From Sepiola atlantica (Eukaryota > Mollusca > Cephalopoda > Sepiida > Sepiolidae): a stretch of 64,000 nt of DNA. The DNA is taken from positions 46,532,484-46,596,483 of the forward strand of contig OY744544.1 of NCBI GenBank assembly GCA_963556195.1, given 5' to 3'. Under the pieces are notes generated by a model. That model saw nothing but the letters and a program-made list of their open reading frames with translations. It made no database searches and was not told the origin of the DNA. The first letter of the stretch is position 1. The number at the start of each line of letters is the position of its first letter. The position numbers were made by a program, and so were the translations under genes. Below are positions 28,712 through 43,700 of the stretch, in pieces.

Positions 28712-31700
28712 TTTTGATCAATCAGTAGAATTGAGGAAGCAGCCTCTCTCAACCCATTACTTTTGATCGATCAGTAGAATTGAGGAAGCAGCCTCTCTCA
28801 ACCCATTACTTTTGATCAATCAGTAGAATTGAGAAAGCAGCCTCTCTCAACCCATTACTTTTGATCAATCAGTAGAATTGAGGAAGCAGCCTCTCTCCAC
28901 CCATTATTTTGATCAATCAGTAGAATTGAGGAAGCAGCCTCTGTCAACCCATTATTTGGATCAATCAGTAGAATTGAAGAAAGCAGCCTTTGTCAACCCT
29001 TTACTTTTGATCAATCAGTAGAATTGAAGAAGCAGCCTCTGTCAACCCATTACTTTTGATCAATCAGTAGAATTGAGAAAGCAGCCTCTGTCAACCCATT
29101 ACTTTTGATAAATCAGTAGAATTGAGAAAGCAGCTTCTGTCAACCCATTACTTTTGATAAATCAGTAGAATTGAGGAAGCAGCCTCTCTCAACCCATTAC
29201 TTTTGATCAATCAGTAGAATTGAGGAAGCAGCCTCTCTACACCCGTTACTTTTGATCAATCAGTAGAATTGAGGAAGAAACCTCTGTCAACCCATTACTT
29301 TTGATCAATCAGTAGAATTGAGGAAGCAGCCTATCTCAACCCATTACTTTTAATCAATCAGTAGAATTGAGGAAGCAGCCTCTGTCAACCAATTACTTTT
29401 GATCAATCAGTAGAATTGAGAAAGCAGCTTCTGTCAACCCATTACTTTTGATAAATCAGTAGAATTGAGGAAGCAGCCTCTCTCAACCCATTACTTTTGA
29501 TCAATCAGTAGAATTGAGGAAGCAGCCGCTGACAACCCATTACTTTTGATCAATCAGTAGAATTGAGCTAGCAGCCTCTCTCAACCCATTACTTTTGATC
29601 AATCAGTAGAATTGAGGAAGCAGCCTCTGTCAACCCATTATTTGGATCAATCAGTAGAATTGAGGAAGCAGCCTCTCTCAGCCCATTATTTTGATCAATC
29701 AGTAGAATTGAGGAAGCAGCCTCTGTCAACCCATTACTTTTGATCAATCAGTAGAATTGAGGAAGCAGCCTCTTTCAACCCATTACTTTTGATCAATCAG
29801 TAGAATTGAGGAAGCAGCCTCTTTCAACCCATTACTTATGATAAATCAGTAGAATTAGGGAAGCAGCCTATCTCAACCCATTACTTTTAATCAATCAGTA
29901 GAATTGAGGAAGCAGCCTCTGTCAACCAATTACTTTTGATCAATCAGTAGAATTGAGAAAGCAGCTTCTGTCAACCCATTACTTTTGATAAATCAGTAGA
30001 ATTGAGGAAGCAGCTTCTCTCAACCCATTACTTTTGATCAATCAGTAGAATAAAGAAAGCAGCCTCCGTCAACCCATTACTTTTGATCAATCAGTAGAAT
30101 TGAGGAAGCAGCCTCTCTCAACCCATTACTTTTGATCAATCAGTAGAATTGAGGAAGCAGCCTCTATCTACCCATTATTTTTATCAATCAGTAGAATTGA
30201 GGAAGCAGCCTCTCTCAACCCATTACTTTTGATCAATCAGTAGAATTGAGGAAGCAGCCTCTCTCAACCCATTATTTTGATCAATCAGTAGAATTGAGGA
30301 AGCAGCCTCTCTCAACCCATTACTTTTGATCAATCAGTAGAATTGAGGAAGCAGCCTCTCTCAACCTATTATTTTGATCAATCAGTAGAATTGAGGAAGC
30401 AGCCTCTCTCACCCCATTACTTTTGATCAATCAGTAGAATTGAGGAAGCAGCCTCTCTCAACCCATTACTTTTGATCAATCAGTAGAATTAAGAAAAAAG
30501 CCTCTCTCAACCCATTACTTTTGATCAATCAGTAGAATTGAAGAAGCAGCCTCTCTACACCCATTACTTTTGATCAATCAGTAGAATTGAAGAAGCAGCC
30601 TCTGTCAACCCATTACTTTTGATCAATCAGTAGAATTGAAGAAGCAGCCTCTCTCAACCCATTACTTATGATAAATCAGTAGAATTGAGGAAGCAGCTTC
30701 TCTCAACCCATTACTTTTAATCAATCAGTAGAATTGAGGAAGCAGCCTCTGTCAACCCATTACTTTTGATCAATCAGTAGAATTGAGGAAGCAGCTTCTC
30801 TCAACCCATTACTTTTAATCAATCAGTAGAATTGAGGAAGCAGCCTCTCAACCCATTACTTTTAATCAATCAGTAGAATTGAAGAAGCAGCCTCTGTCAA
30901 CCTATTACTTTTGATCAATCAGTAGAATTGAGGAAGCAGCTTCTGTCAACCCATTACTTTTGATCAATCAGTAGAATTGAAGAAGCAGCCTCTGTCAACC
31001 CATTACTTTTGATCAATCAGTAGAATTGAGGAAGCAGCCTCTGTCAACCCATTACTTTTAATCAATCAGTAGAATTGAGGAAGCAGCCTCTGCTAACCCA
31101 TTACTTTTGATCAATCAGTAGAATTGAGGAAGCAGCCTCTCTAAACCCATTACTTTTAATCAATCAGTAGAATTGAAGAAGCAGCCTCTGTCAACCTATT
31201 ACTTTTGATCAATCAGTAGAATTGAAGAAGCAGCCTCTGTCAACCCATTACTTTTGATCAATCAGTAGAATTGAAGAAGCAGCCTCTGTCAACCCATTAC
31301 TTTTGATCAATCAGTAGAATTGAGGAAGCAGCCTCTGTCAACCCATTACTTTTGATCAATCAGTAGAATTGAGAAAGCAGCCTCTCCCAATCATTACTTT
31401 TAATTAATCAGTAGAATTGAAGAAGCAGCCTCTTAACCCATTACTTTTAATCAATCTGTAGAATTGAAGAAGTAGCCTCTGTCAACCTATTACTTTTGAT
31501 CAATCAGTAGAATTGAGGAAGCAGCCTCTGTCAACCCATTACTTTTGATCAATCAGTAGAATTGAAGAAGCAGCCTCTGTCAACCCATTACTTTTGATCA
31601 ATCAGTAGAATTGAGGAAGCAGCCTCTGTCAACCCATTACTTTTAATCAATCAGTAGAATTGAGGAAGCAGCCTCTCTCAACCCATTACTTTTGATCAAT

Positions 31701-34700
31701 CAGTAGAATTGAATAAGCAGCCTATCTCAACCCATTACTTTTGATCAATCAGTAGAATTGAGGAAGCAGCCTCTGTCAACCCATTACTTTTGATCAATCA
31801 GTAGAATTGAAGAAGTAGCCTCTGTCAACCCATTACTTTTGATCAATCAGTAGAATTGAGGAAGCAGCCTCGGTCAACCCATTATATTTGATCAATCAGT
31901 AGAATTGAGAAAGCAGCCTCTCTCAACCCATTACTTTTAATTAATCAGTAGAATTGAGGAAGCAGCCTCTTAACCCATTACTTTTAATCAATCAGTAGAA
32001 TTGAAGAAGCAGTCTCTGTCAACCCATTACTTTTGATCAATCAGTAGAATTGAAGAAGCAGCCTCTGTCAACCCATTACTTTTGATCAATCAGTAGAATT
32101 GAAGAAGCAGCCTCTGTCAACCCATTACTTTTGATCAATCAGTAGAATTGAGGAAGCAGCCTCTGTCAACCCATTACTTTTGATCAATCAGTAGAATTGA
32201 GAAAGCAGCCTCTCCCAATCATTACTTTTAATTAATCAGTAGAATTGAAGAAGCAGCCTCTTAACCCATTACTTTTAATCAATCTGTAGAATTGAAGAAG
32301 TAGCCTCTGTCAACCTATTACTTTTGATCAATCAGTAGAATTGAGGAAGCAGCCTCTGTCAACCCATTACTTTTGATCAATCAGTAGAATTGAAGAAGCA
32401 GCCTCTGTCAACCCATTACTTTTCATCAATCAGTAGAATTGAGGAAGCAGCCTCTGTCAACCCATTACTTTTAATCAATCAGTAGAATTGAGGAAGCAGC
32501 CTCTCTCAACCCATTACTTTTGATCAATCAGTAGAATTGAATAAGCAGCCTATCTCAACCCATTACTTTTGATCAATCAGTAGAATTGAGGAAGCAGCCT
32601 CTGTCAACCCATTACTTTTGATCAATCAGTAGAATTGAAGAAGTAGCCTCTGTCAACCCATTACTTTTGATCAATCAGTAGAATTGAGGAAGCAGCCTCG
32701 GTCAACCCATTATATTTGATCAATCAGTAGAATTGAGAAAGCAGCCTCTCTCAACCCATTACTTTTAATTAATCAGTAGAATTGAGGAAGCAGCCTCTTA
32801 ACCCATTACTTTTAATCAATCAGTAGAATTGAAGAAGCAGTCTCTGTCAACCCATTACTTTTGATCAATCAGTAGAATCGAAGAAGCAGCCTCTGTCAAC
32901 CCATTACTTTTGATCAATCAGTAGAATTGAGGAAGCAGCCTCTGTCAACCCATTACTTTTGATCAATCAGTAGAATTGAGGAAGCAGCCTCTGTCAACCC
33001 ATTACTTTTAATCAATCAGTAGAATTGAGGAAGCAGCCTCTCTCAACCCATTACTTTTGATCAATCAGTAGAATTGAATAAGCAGCCTATCTCAACCCAT
33101 TACTTTTGATCAATCAGTAGAATTGAGGAAGCAGCCTCTGTCAACCCATTACTTTTAATCAATCAGTAGAATTGAAGAAGCAGCCTCTGTCAACCCATTA
33201 CTTTTGATCAATCAGTAGAATTAAAGAAGCAGCCTATCTCAACCCATTACTTTTGATCAATCAGTAGAATTGAGGAAGCAGCCTCTGTCAACCCATTACT
33301 TTTGATCAATCAGTAGAATTGAGGAAGCAGCCTCTCTAAACCCATTACTTTTAATCAATCAGTAGAATTGAAGAAGCAGCCTCTGTCAACCTATTACTTT
33401 TGATCAATCAGTAGAATTGAAGAAGCAGCCTCTGTCAACCCATTACTTTTGATCAATCAGTAGAATTGAAGAAGCAGCCTCTGTCAACCCATTACTTTTG
33501 ATCAATCAGTAGAATTGAAGAAGCAGCCTCTGTCAACCCATTACTTTTGATCAATCAGTAGAATTGAGGAAGCAGCCTCTGTCAACCCATTACTTTTAAT
33601 CAATCAGTAGAATTGAGGAATCAGCCTCTGTCAACCCATTACTTTTGATCAATCAGTAGAATTGAATAAGCAGCCTCTGTCAACCCATTACTTTTGATCA
33701 ATCAGTAGAATTGAGGAAGCAGCCTCTGTCAACCCATTACTTTGATCAATCAGTAGAATTGAGAAAGCAGCCTCTCTCAACCCATTACTTTTAATCAATC
33801 AGTAGAATTGAGGAAGCAGCCTCTTAACCCATTACTTTTAATCAATCAGTAGAATTGAAGAAGCAGCCTCTGTCAACCTATTACTTTTGATCAATCAGTG
33901 GAATTGAGGAAGCAGCCTCTGTCAACCCATTACTTTTGATCAATCAGTAGAATTGAAGAAGCAGCCTCTTTCAACCCATTACTTTTGATCAATCAGTAGA
34001 ATTGAGAAAGCAGCCTCTCTCAACCCATTACTTTTAATCAATCAGTAGAATTGAGGAAGCAGCCTCTTAACCCATTACTTTTAATCAATCAGTAGAATTG
34101 AAGAAGAAGCCTCTGTCAACCTATTACTTTTGATCAATCAGTAGAATTGAGGAAGCAGCCTCTGTCAACCCATTACTTTTGATCAATCAGTAGAATTGAA
34201 GAAGCAGCCTCTGTCAACCCATTACTTTTGATCAATCAGTAGAATTGAGGAAGCAGCCTCTGTCAACCCATTACTTTTAATCAATCAGTAGAATTGAGGA
34301 AGCAGCCTCTCTCAACCCATTACTTTTAATCAATCAGTAGAATTGAGAAAGCAGCCTCTCTACACCCATTACTTTTGATCAATCAGTAGAATTGAGGAAG
34401 CAGCCTCTGTCAACCCATTACTTTTGATCAATCAGTAGAATTGAGAAAGCAGCCTCTCTCAACCCATTACTTTTAATCAATCAGTAGAATTGAGGAAGCA
34501 GCCTCTTAACCCATTACTTTTAATCAATCAGTAGAATTGAAGAAGCAGCCTCTGTCAACCTATTACTTTTGATCAATCAGTAGAATTGAGGAAGCAGCCT
34601 CTCTCAACCCATTACTTTTAATCAATCAGTAGAATTGAGAAATCAGCCTCTCTACACCCATTACTTTTAATCAATCAGTAGAATTGAAGAAGCAGCCTCT

Positions 34701-37700
34701 GTCAACCCATTACTTTTGATCAATCAGTAGAATTGAGGAAGCAGCCTCTCTCAACCCATTACTTTTGATCAATCAGTAGAATTGAAGAAGCAGCCTCTGT
34801 CAACCCATTACTTTTGATCAATCAGTAGAATTGAGAAAGCAGCCTCTCTCAACCCATTACTTTTAATCAATCAGTAGAATTGAGGAAGCAGCCTCTTAAC
34901 CCATTACTTTTAATCAATCAGTAGAATTGAAGAAGCAGCCTCTGTCAACCTATTACTTTTGATCAATCAGTAGAATTGAGGAAGCAGCCTCTCTCAACCC
35001 ATTACTTTTAATCAATCAGTAGAATTGAGAAAGCAGCCTCTCTACACCCATTACTTTTAATCAATCAGTAGAATTGAAGAAGCAGCCTCTGTCAACCCAT
35101 TACTTTTGATCAATCAGTAGAATTGAGGAAGCAGCCTCTCTCAACCCATTACTTTTGATCAATCAGTAGAATTGAAGAAGCAGCCTCTGTCAACCCATTA
35201 CTTTTGATCAATCAGTAGAATTGAGGAAGCAGCCTCTGTCAACCCATTACTTTTGATCAATCAGTAGAATTGAGAAAACAGCCTCTCTCAACCCATTACT
35301 TTTAATCCATCAGTAGAATTGAGGAAGCAGCCTCTCAACCCATTACTTTTAATCAATCAGTAGAATTGAAGAAGCAGCCTCTGTCAACCTATTACTTTTG
35401 ATCAATCAGTAGAATTGAGGAAGCAGCCTCTGTCAACCCATTACTTTTGATCAATGAGTAGAATTGAAGAAGCAGCCTCTGTCAACCCATTACTTTTGAT
35501 CAATCAGTAGAATTGAGGAAGCAGCCTCTGTCAACCCATTACTTTTAATCAATCAGTAGAATTGAGGAATCAGCCTCTGTCAACCCATTACTTTTGATCA
35601 ATCAGTAGAATTGAGAAAGCAGCCTCTCTCAACCCATTACTTTTAATCAATCAGTAGAATTGAGGAAGCAGCCTCTTAACCCATTACTTTTAATCAATCA
35701 GTAGAATTGAAGAAGCAGCCTCTGTCAACCTATTACTTTTGATCAATCAGTAGAATTGAGAAATCAGCCTCTCTACACCCATTACTTTTAATCAATCAGT
35801 AGAATTGAAGAAGCAGCCTCTGTCAACCCATTACTTTTGATCAATCAGTAGAATTGAGGAAGCAGCCTCTCTCAACCCATTACTTTTGATCAATCAGTAG
35901 AATTGAAGAAGCAGCCTCTGTCAACCCATTACTTTTGATCAATCAGTAGAATTGAGAAAGCAGCCTCTCTCAACCCATTACTTTTAATCAATCAGTAGAA
36001 TTGAGGAAGCAGCCTCTTAACCCATTACTTTTAATCAATCAGTAGAATTGAAGAAGCAGCCTCTGTCAACCTATTACTTTTGATCAATCAGTAGAATTGA
36101 GGAAGCAGCCTCTCTCAACCCATTACTTTTAATCAATCAGTAGAATTGAGAAAGCAGCCTCTCTACACCCATTACTTTTAATCAATCAGTAGAATTGAAG
36201 AAGCAGCCTCTGTCAACCCATTACTTTTGATCAATCAGTAGAATTGAGGAAGCAGCCTCTCTCAACCCATTACTTTTGATCAATCAGTAGAATTGAAGAA
36301 GCAGCCTCTGTCAACCCATTACTTTTGATCAATCAGTAGAATTGAGGAAGCAGCCTCTGTCAACCCATTACTTTTGATCAATCAGTAGAATTGAGAAAAC
36401 AGCCTCTCTCAACTCATTACTTTTAATCCATCAGTAGAATTGAGGAAGCAGCCTCTCAACCCATTACTTTTAATCAATCAGTAGAATTGAAGAAGCAGCC
36501 TCTGTCAACCTATTACTTTTGATCAATCAGTAGAATTGAGGAAGCAGCCTCTGTCAACCCATTACTTTTGATCAATGAGTAGAATTGAAGAAGCAGCCTC
36601 TGTCAACCCATTACTTTTGATCAATCAGTAGAATTGAGGAAGCAGCCTCTGTCAACCCATTACTTTTAATCAATCAGTAGAATTGAGGAATCAGCCTCTG
36701 TCAACCCATTACTTTTGATCAATCAGTAGAATTGAAGAAGCAGCCTATCTCAACCCATTACTTTTGATCAATCAGTAGAATTGAGGAAGCAGCCTCTGTC
36801 AACCCATTACTTTTGATCAATCAGTAGAATTGAGGAAGCAGCCTCTCTAAACCCATTACTTTTAATCAATCAGTAGAATTGAAGAAGCAGCCTCTGTCAA
36901 CCTATTACTTTTGATCAATCAGTAGAATTGAAGAAGCAGCCTCTGTCAACCCATTACTTTTGATCAATCAGTAGAATTGAAGAAGCAGCCTCTGTCAACC
37001 CATTACTTTTGATCAATCAGTAGAATTGAGGAAGCAGCCTCTGTCAACCCATTACTTTTGATCAATCAGTAGAATTGAGAAAGCAGCCTCTCTCAACCCA
37101 TTACTTTTAATTAATCAGTAGAATTGAGGAAGCAGCCTCTTAACCCATTACTTTTAATCAATCAGTAGAATTGAAGAAGTAGCCTCTGTCAACCTATTAC
37201 TTTTGATCAATCAGTAGAATTGAGGAAGCAGCCTCTCTCAACCCATTACTTTTGATCAATCAGTAGAATTGAAGAAGAAGCCTCTGTCAACCCATTACTT
37301 TTGATCAATCAGTAGAATTGAATAAGCAGCCTATCTCAACCCATTACTTTTAATCAATCAGTAGAATTGAGGAAGCAGCCTCTCTCAACCCATTACTTTT
37401 GATCAATCAGTAGAATTGAGGAAGCAGCCTCTGTCAACCCATTACTTTTGATCAATCAGTAGAATTGAAGAAGCAGCTTCTCTCAACCCATTACTTTTGA
37501 TCAATCAGTAGAATTGAGGAAGCAGCCTCTCAACCCATTACTTTTAATCAATCAGTAGAATTGAAGAAGCAGCCTCTGTCAACCTATTACTTTTGATCAA
37601 TCAGTAGAATTGAGGAAGCAGCCTATGTCAACCCATTACTTTTGATCAATCAGTAGAATTGAAGAAGCAGCCTCTGTCAACCCATTACTTTTGATCAATC

Positions 37701-40700
37701 AGTAGAATTGAAGAAGCAGCCTCTGTCAACCCATTACTTTTGATCAATCAGTAGAATTGAAGAAGCAGCCTCTGTCAACCCATTACTTTTGATCAATCAG
37801 TAGAATTGAGGAAGCAGCCTCTGTCAACCCATTACTTTTGATCAATCAGTAGAATTGAGAAAGCAGCCTCTCTCAACCCATTACTTTTAATTAATCAGTA
37901 GAATTGAGGAAGCAGCCTCTTAACCCATTACTTTTAATCAATCAGTAGAATTGAAGAAGTAGCCTCTGTCAACCTATTACTTTTGATCAATCAGTAGAAT
38001 TGAGGAAGCAGCCTCTGTCAACCCATTACTTTTGATCAATCAGTAGAATTGAAGAAGCAGCCTCTGTCAACCCATTACTTTTGATCAATCAGTAGAATTG
38101 AGGAAGCAGCCTCTGTCAACCCATTACTTTTAATCAATCAGTAGAATTGAGGAAGCAGCCTCTCTCAACCCATTACTTTTGATCAATCAGTAGAATTGAG
38201 AAAGCAGCCTCTGTCAACCCATTACTTTGGATCAATCAGTAGAATTGAGGAAGCAGCTTCTCTCAACCCATTACTTTTGATCAATCAGTAGAATTGAGGA
38301 AGCAGCCTCTCAACCCATTACTTTTAATCAATCAGTAGAATTGAAGAAGCAGCCTCTGTCAACCTATTACTTTTGATCAATCAGTAGAATTGAGGAACCA
38401 GCCTCTGTCAACCCATTACTTTTGATCAATCAGTAGAATTGAAGAAGCAGCCTCTGTAAACCCATTACTTTTGATCAATCAGTAGAATTGAAGAAGCAGC
38501 CTCTGTCAACCCATTACTTTTAATCAATCAGTAGCATTGAGGAAGCAGCCTCTGTCAACCCATTACTTTTGATCAATCAGTAGAATTGAAGAAGCAGCCT
38601 ATCTCAACCCATTACTTTTGATCAATCAGTAGAATTGAGGAAGCAGCCTCTGTCAACCCATTACTTTTGATCAATCAGTAGAATTGAGGAAGCAGCATCT
38701 CTAAACCCATTACTTTTAATCAATCAGTAGAATTGAAGAAGCAGCCTCTGTCAACCTATTACTTTTGATCAATCAGTAGAATTGAAGAAGCAGCCTCTGT
38801 CAACCCATTACTTTTGATCAATCAGTAGAATTGAGAAAGCAGCCTCTCTCAACCCATTACTTTTAATCAATCAGTAGAATTGAGGAAGCAGCCTCTTAAC
38901 CCATTACTTTTAATCAATCAGTAGAATTGAAGAAGCAGCCTCTGTCAACCTATTACTTTTGATCAATCATTGGAATTGAGGAAGCAGCCTCTGTCAACCC
39001 ATTACTTTTGATCAATCAGTAGAATTGAAGAAGCAGCCTCTTTCAACCCATTACTTTTGATCAATCAGTAGAATTGAGGAAGCAGCCTCGGTCAACCCAT
39101 TATATTTGATCAATCAGTAGAATTGAGAAAGCAGCCTCTCCTAACCCATTACTTTTAATTAATATGTAGAATTGAGGAAGCAGCCTCTTAACCCATTACA
39201 TTTAATCAATCAGTAGAATTGAAGAAGCAGCCTCTGTCAACCCATTACTTTTGATCAATCAGTAGAATTGAAGAAGCAGCCTCTGTCAACCCATTACTTT
39301 TGATCAATCAGTAGAATTGAGGAAGCAGCCTCTGTCAACCCATTACTTTTAATCAATCAGTAGAATTGAGGAAGCAGCCTCTGTCAACCCATTACTTTTG
39401 ATCAATCAGTAGAATTGAGGAAGCAGCCTCTGTCAACCCATTACTTTTGATCAATCCGTAGAATTGAAGAAGCAGCTTCTCTCAACCCATTACTTTTGAT
39501 CAATCAGTAGAATTGAGGAAGCAGCCTCTCAACCCATTACTTTTAATCAATCAGTAGAATTGAAGAAGCAGCCTCTGTCAACCTATTACTTTTGATCAAT
39601 CAGTAGAATTGAGGAAGCAGCCTTTGTCAACCCATTACTTTTGATCAATCAGTAGAATTGAAGAAGCAGCCTCTGTCAACCCATTACTTTTGATCAATCA
39701 GTAGAATTGAAGAAGCAGCCTCTGTCAACCCATTACTTTTGATCAATCAGTAGAATTGAAGAAGCAGCCTCTGTCAACCCATTACTTTTGATCAATCAGT
39801 AGAATTGAGGAAGCAGCCTCTGTCAACCCATTACTTTTGATCAATCAGTAGAATTGAGAAAGCAGCCTCTCTCAACCCATTACTTTTAATTAATCAGTAG
39901 AATTGAGGAAGCAGCCTCTTAACCCATTACTTTTAATCAATCAGTAGAATCGAAGAAGTAGCCTCTGTCAACCTATTACTTTTGATCAATCAGTAGAATT
40001 GAGGAAGCAGCCTCTGTCAACCCATTACTTTTGATCAATCAGTAGAATTTAAGAAGCAGCCTCTGTCAACCCATTACTTTTGATCAATCAGTAGAATTGA
40101 GGAAGCAGCCTCTGTCAACCCATTACTTTTAATCAATCAGTAGAATTGAGGAAGCAGCCTCTCTCAACCCATTACTTTTGATCAATCAGTAGAATTGAGA
40201 AAGCAGTCTCTGTCAACCCATTACTTTGGATCAATCAGTAGAATTGAGGAAGCAGCTTCTCTCAACCCATTACTTTTGATCAATCAGTAGAATTGAGGAA
40301 GCAGCCTCTCAACCCATTACTTTTAATCAATCAGTAGAATTGAAGAAGCAGCCTCTGTCAACTTATTACTTTTGATCAATCAGTAGAATTGAGGAACCAG
40401 CCTCTGTCAACCCATTACTTTTGATCAATCAGTAGAATTGAAGAAGCAGCCTCTGTAAACCCATTACTTTTGATCAATCAGTAGAATTGAAGAAGCAGCC
40501 TCTTTCAACCCATTACTTTTAATCAATCAGTAGCATTGAGGAAGCAGCCTCTGTCAACCCATTACTTTTGATCAATCAGTAGAATTGAAGCAGCAGCCTA
40601 TCTCAACCCATTACTTTTGATCAATCAGTAGAATTGAGGAAGCAGCCTCTGTCAACCCATTACTTTTGATCAATCAGTAGAATTGAGGAAGCAGCATCTC

Positions 40701-43700
40701 TAAACCCATTACTTTTAATCAATCAGTAGAATTGAAGAAGCAGCCTCTGTCAACCTATTACTTTTGATCAATCAGTAGAATTGAGGAAGCAGCCTCTGTC
40801 AACCCATTACTTTTGATCAATCAGTAGAATTGAGGAAGCAGCCTCTGTCAACCCATTACTTTTGATCAATCAGTAGAATTGAGAAAGCAGCCTCTCTCAA
40901 CCCATTACTTTTAATTAATCAGTAGAATTGAGGAAGCAGCCTCTTAACCCATTACTTTTAATCAATCAGTAGAATTGAAGAAGTAGCCTCTGTCAACCTA
41001 TTCCTTTTGATCAATCAGTAGAATTGAGGAAGCAGCCTCTGTCAACCCATTACTTTTGATCAATCAGTAGAATTGAAGAAGCAGCCTCTGTCAACCCATT
41101 ACTTTTGATCAATCAGTAGAATTGAGGAAGCAGCCTCTGTCAACCCATTACTTTTAATCAATCAGTAGAATTGAGGAAGCAGCCTCTCTCAACCCATTAC
41201 TTTTGATCAATCAGTAGAATTGAGGAAGCAGCCTCTCAACCCATTACTTTTAATCAATCAGTAGAATTGAAGAAGCAGCCTCTGTCAACCTATTACTTTT
41301 GATCAATCAGTAGAATTGAGGAAGCAGCCTTTGTCAACCCATTACTTTTGATCAATCAGTAGAATTGAAGAAGCAGCCTCTGTCAACCCATTACTTTTGA
41401 TCAATCAGTAGAATTGAAGAAGCAGCCTCTGTCAACCCATTACTTTTGATCAATCAGTAGAATTGAAGAAGCAGCCTCTGTCAACCCATTACTTTTGATC
41501 AATCAGTAGAATTGAGGAAGCAGCCTCTGTCAACCCATTACTTTTGATCAATCAGTAGAATTGAGAAAGCAGCCTCTCTCAACCCATTACTTTTAATTAA
41601 TCAGTAGAATTGAGGAAGCAGCCTCTCTCAACCCATTACTTTTAATCAATCAGTAGAATCGAAGAAGTAGCCTCTGTCAACCTATTACTTTTGATCAATC
41701 AGTAGAATTGAGGAAGCAGCCTCTGTCAACCCATTACTTTTGATCAATCAGTAGAATTGAAGAAGCAGCCTCTGTCAACCCATTACTTTTGATCAATCAG
41801 TAGAATTGAGGAAGCAGCCTCTGTCAACCCATTACTTTTAATCAATCAGTAGAATTGAGAAAGCAGCCTCTCTCAACCCATTACTTTTGATCAATCAGTA
41901 GAATTGAGAAAGCAGTCTCTGTCAACCCATTACTTTGGATCAATCAGTAGAATTGAGGAAGCAGCTTCTCTCAACCCATTACTTTTGATCAATCAGTAGA
42001 ATTGAGGAAGCAGCCTCTCAACCCATTACTTTTAATCAATCAGTAGAATTGAAGAAGCAGCCTCTGTCAACTTATTACTTTTGATCAATCAGTAGAATTG
42101 AGGAACCAGCCTCTGTCAACCCATTACTTTTGATCAATCAGTAGAATTGAAGAAGCAGCCTCTGTAAACCCATTACTTTTGATCAATCAGTAGAATTGAA
42201 GAAGCAGCCTCTTTCAACCCATTACTTTTAATCAATCAGTAGCATTGAGGAAGCAGCCTCTGTCAACCCATTACTTTTGATCAATCAGTAGAATTGAAGC
42301 AGCAGCCTATCTCAACCCATTACTTTTGATCAATCAGTAGAATTGAGGAAGCAGCCTCTGTCAACCCATTACTTTTGATCAATCAGTAGAATTGAGGAAG
42401 CAGCATCTCTAAACCCATTACTTTTAATCAATCAGTAGAATTGAAGAAGCAGCCTCTGTCAACCTATTACTTTTGATCAATCAGTAGAATTGAGGAAGCA
42501 GCCTCTGTCAACCCATTAGTTTTGATCAATCAGTAGAATTGAGGAAGCAGCCTCTGTCAACCCATTACTTTTGATCAATCAGTAGAATTGAGAAAGCAGC
42601 CTCTCTCAACCCATTACTTTTAATTAATCAGTAGAATTGAGGAAGCAGCCTCTTAACCCATTACTTTTAATCAATCAGTAGAATTGAAGAAGTAGCCTCT
42701 GTCAACCTATTCCTTTTGATCAATCAGTAGAATTGAGGAAGCAGCCTCTGTCAACCCATTACTTTTGATCAATCAGTAGAATTGAAGAAGCAGCCTCTGT
42801 CAACCCATTACTTTTGATCAATCAGTAGAATTGAGGAAGCAGCCTCTGTCAACCCATTACTTTTAATCAATCAGTAGAATTGAGGAAGCAGCCTCTCTCA
42901 ACCCATTACTTTTGATCAATCAGTAGAATTGAATAAGCAGCCTATCTCAACCCATTACTTTTGATCAATCAGTAGAATTGAGGAAGCAGCCTCTGTCAAC
43001 CCATTACTTTTGATCAATCAGTAGAATTGAAGAAGCAGCCTCTGTCAACCCATTACTTTTGATCAATCAGTAGAATTGAAGAAGCAGCCTCTGTCAACCC
43101 ATTACTTTTGATCAATCAGTAGAATTGAGGAAGCAGCCTCTGTCAACCCATTACTTTTGATCAATCAGTAGAATTGAGAAAGCAGCCTCTCTCAACCCAT
43201 TACTTTTAATCAATCAGTAGAATTGAGGAAGCAGCCTCTTAACCCATTACTTTTAATCAATCAGTAGAATTGAAGAAGCAGCCTCTGTCAACCTATTACT
43301 TTTGATCAATCATTGGAATTGAGGAAGCAGCCTCTGTCAACCCATTACTTTTGATCAATCAGTAGAATTGAAGAAGCAGCCTCTTTCAACCCATTACTTT
43401 TGATCAATCAGTAGAATTGAGGAAGCAGCCTCGGTCAACCCATTATATTTGATCAATCAGTAGAATTGAGAAAGCAGCCTCTCCTAACCCATTACTTTTA
43501 ATTAATATGTAGAATTGAGGAAGCAGCCTCTTAACCCATTACATTTAATCAATCAGTAGAATTGAAGAAGCAGCCTCTGTCAACCCATTACTTTTGATCA
43601 ATCAGTAGAATTGAGGAAGCAGCCTCTGTCAACCCATTACTTTTGATCAATCAGTAGAATTGAAGAAGCAGCCTCTGTCAACCCATTACTTTTGATCAAT

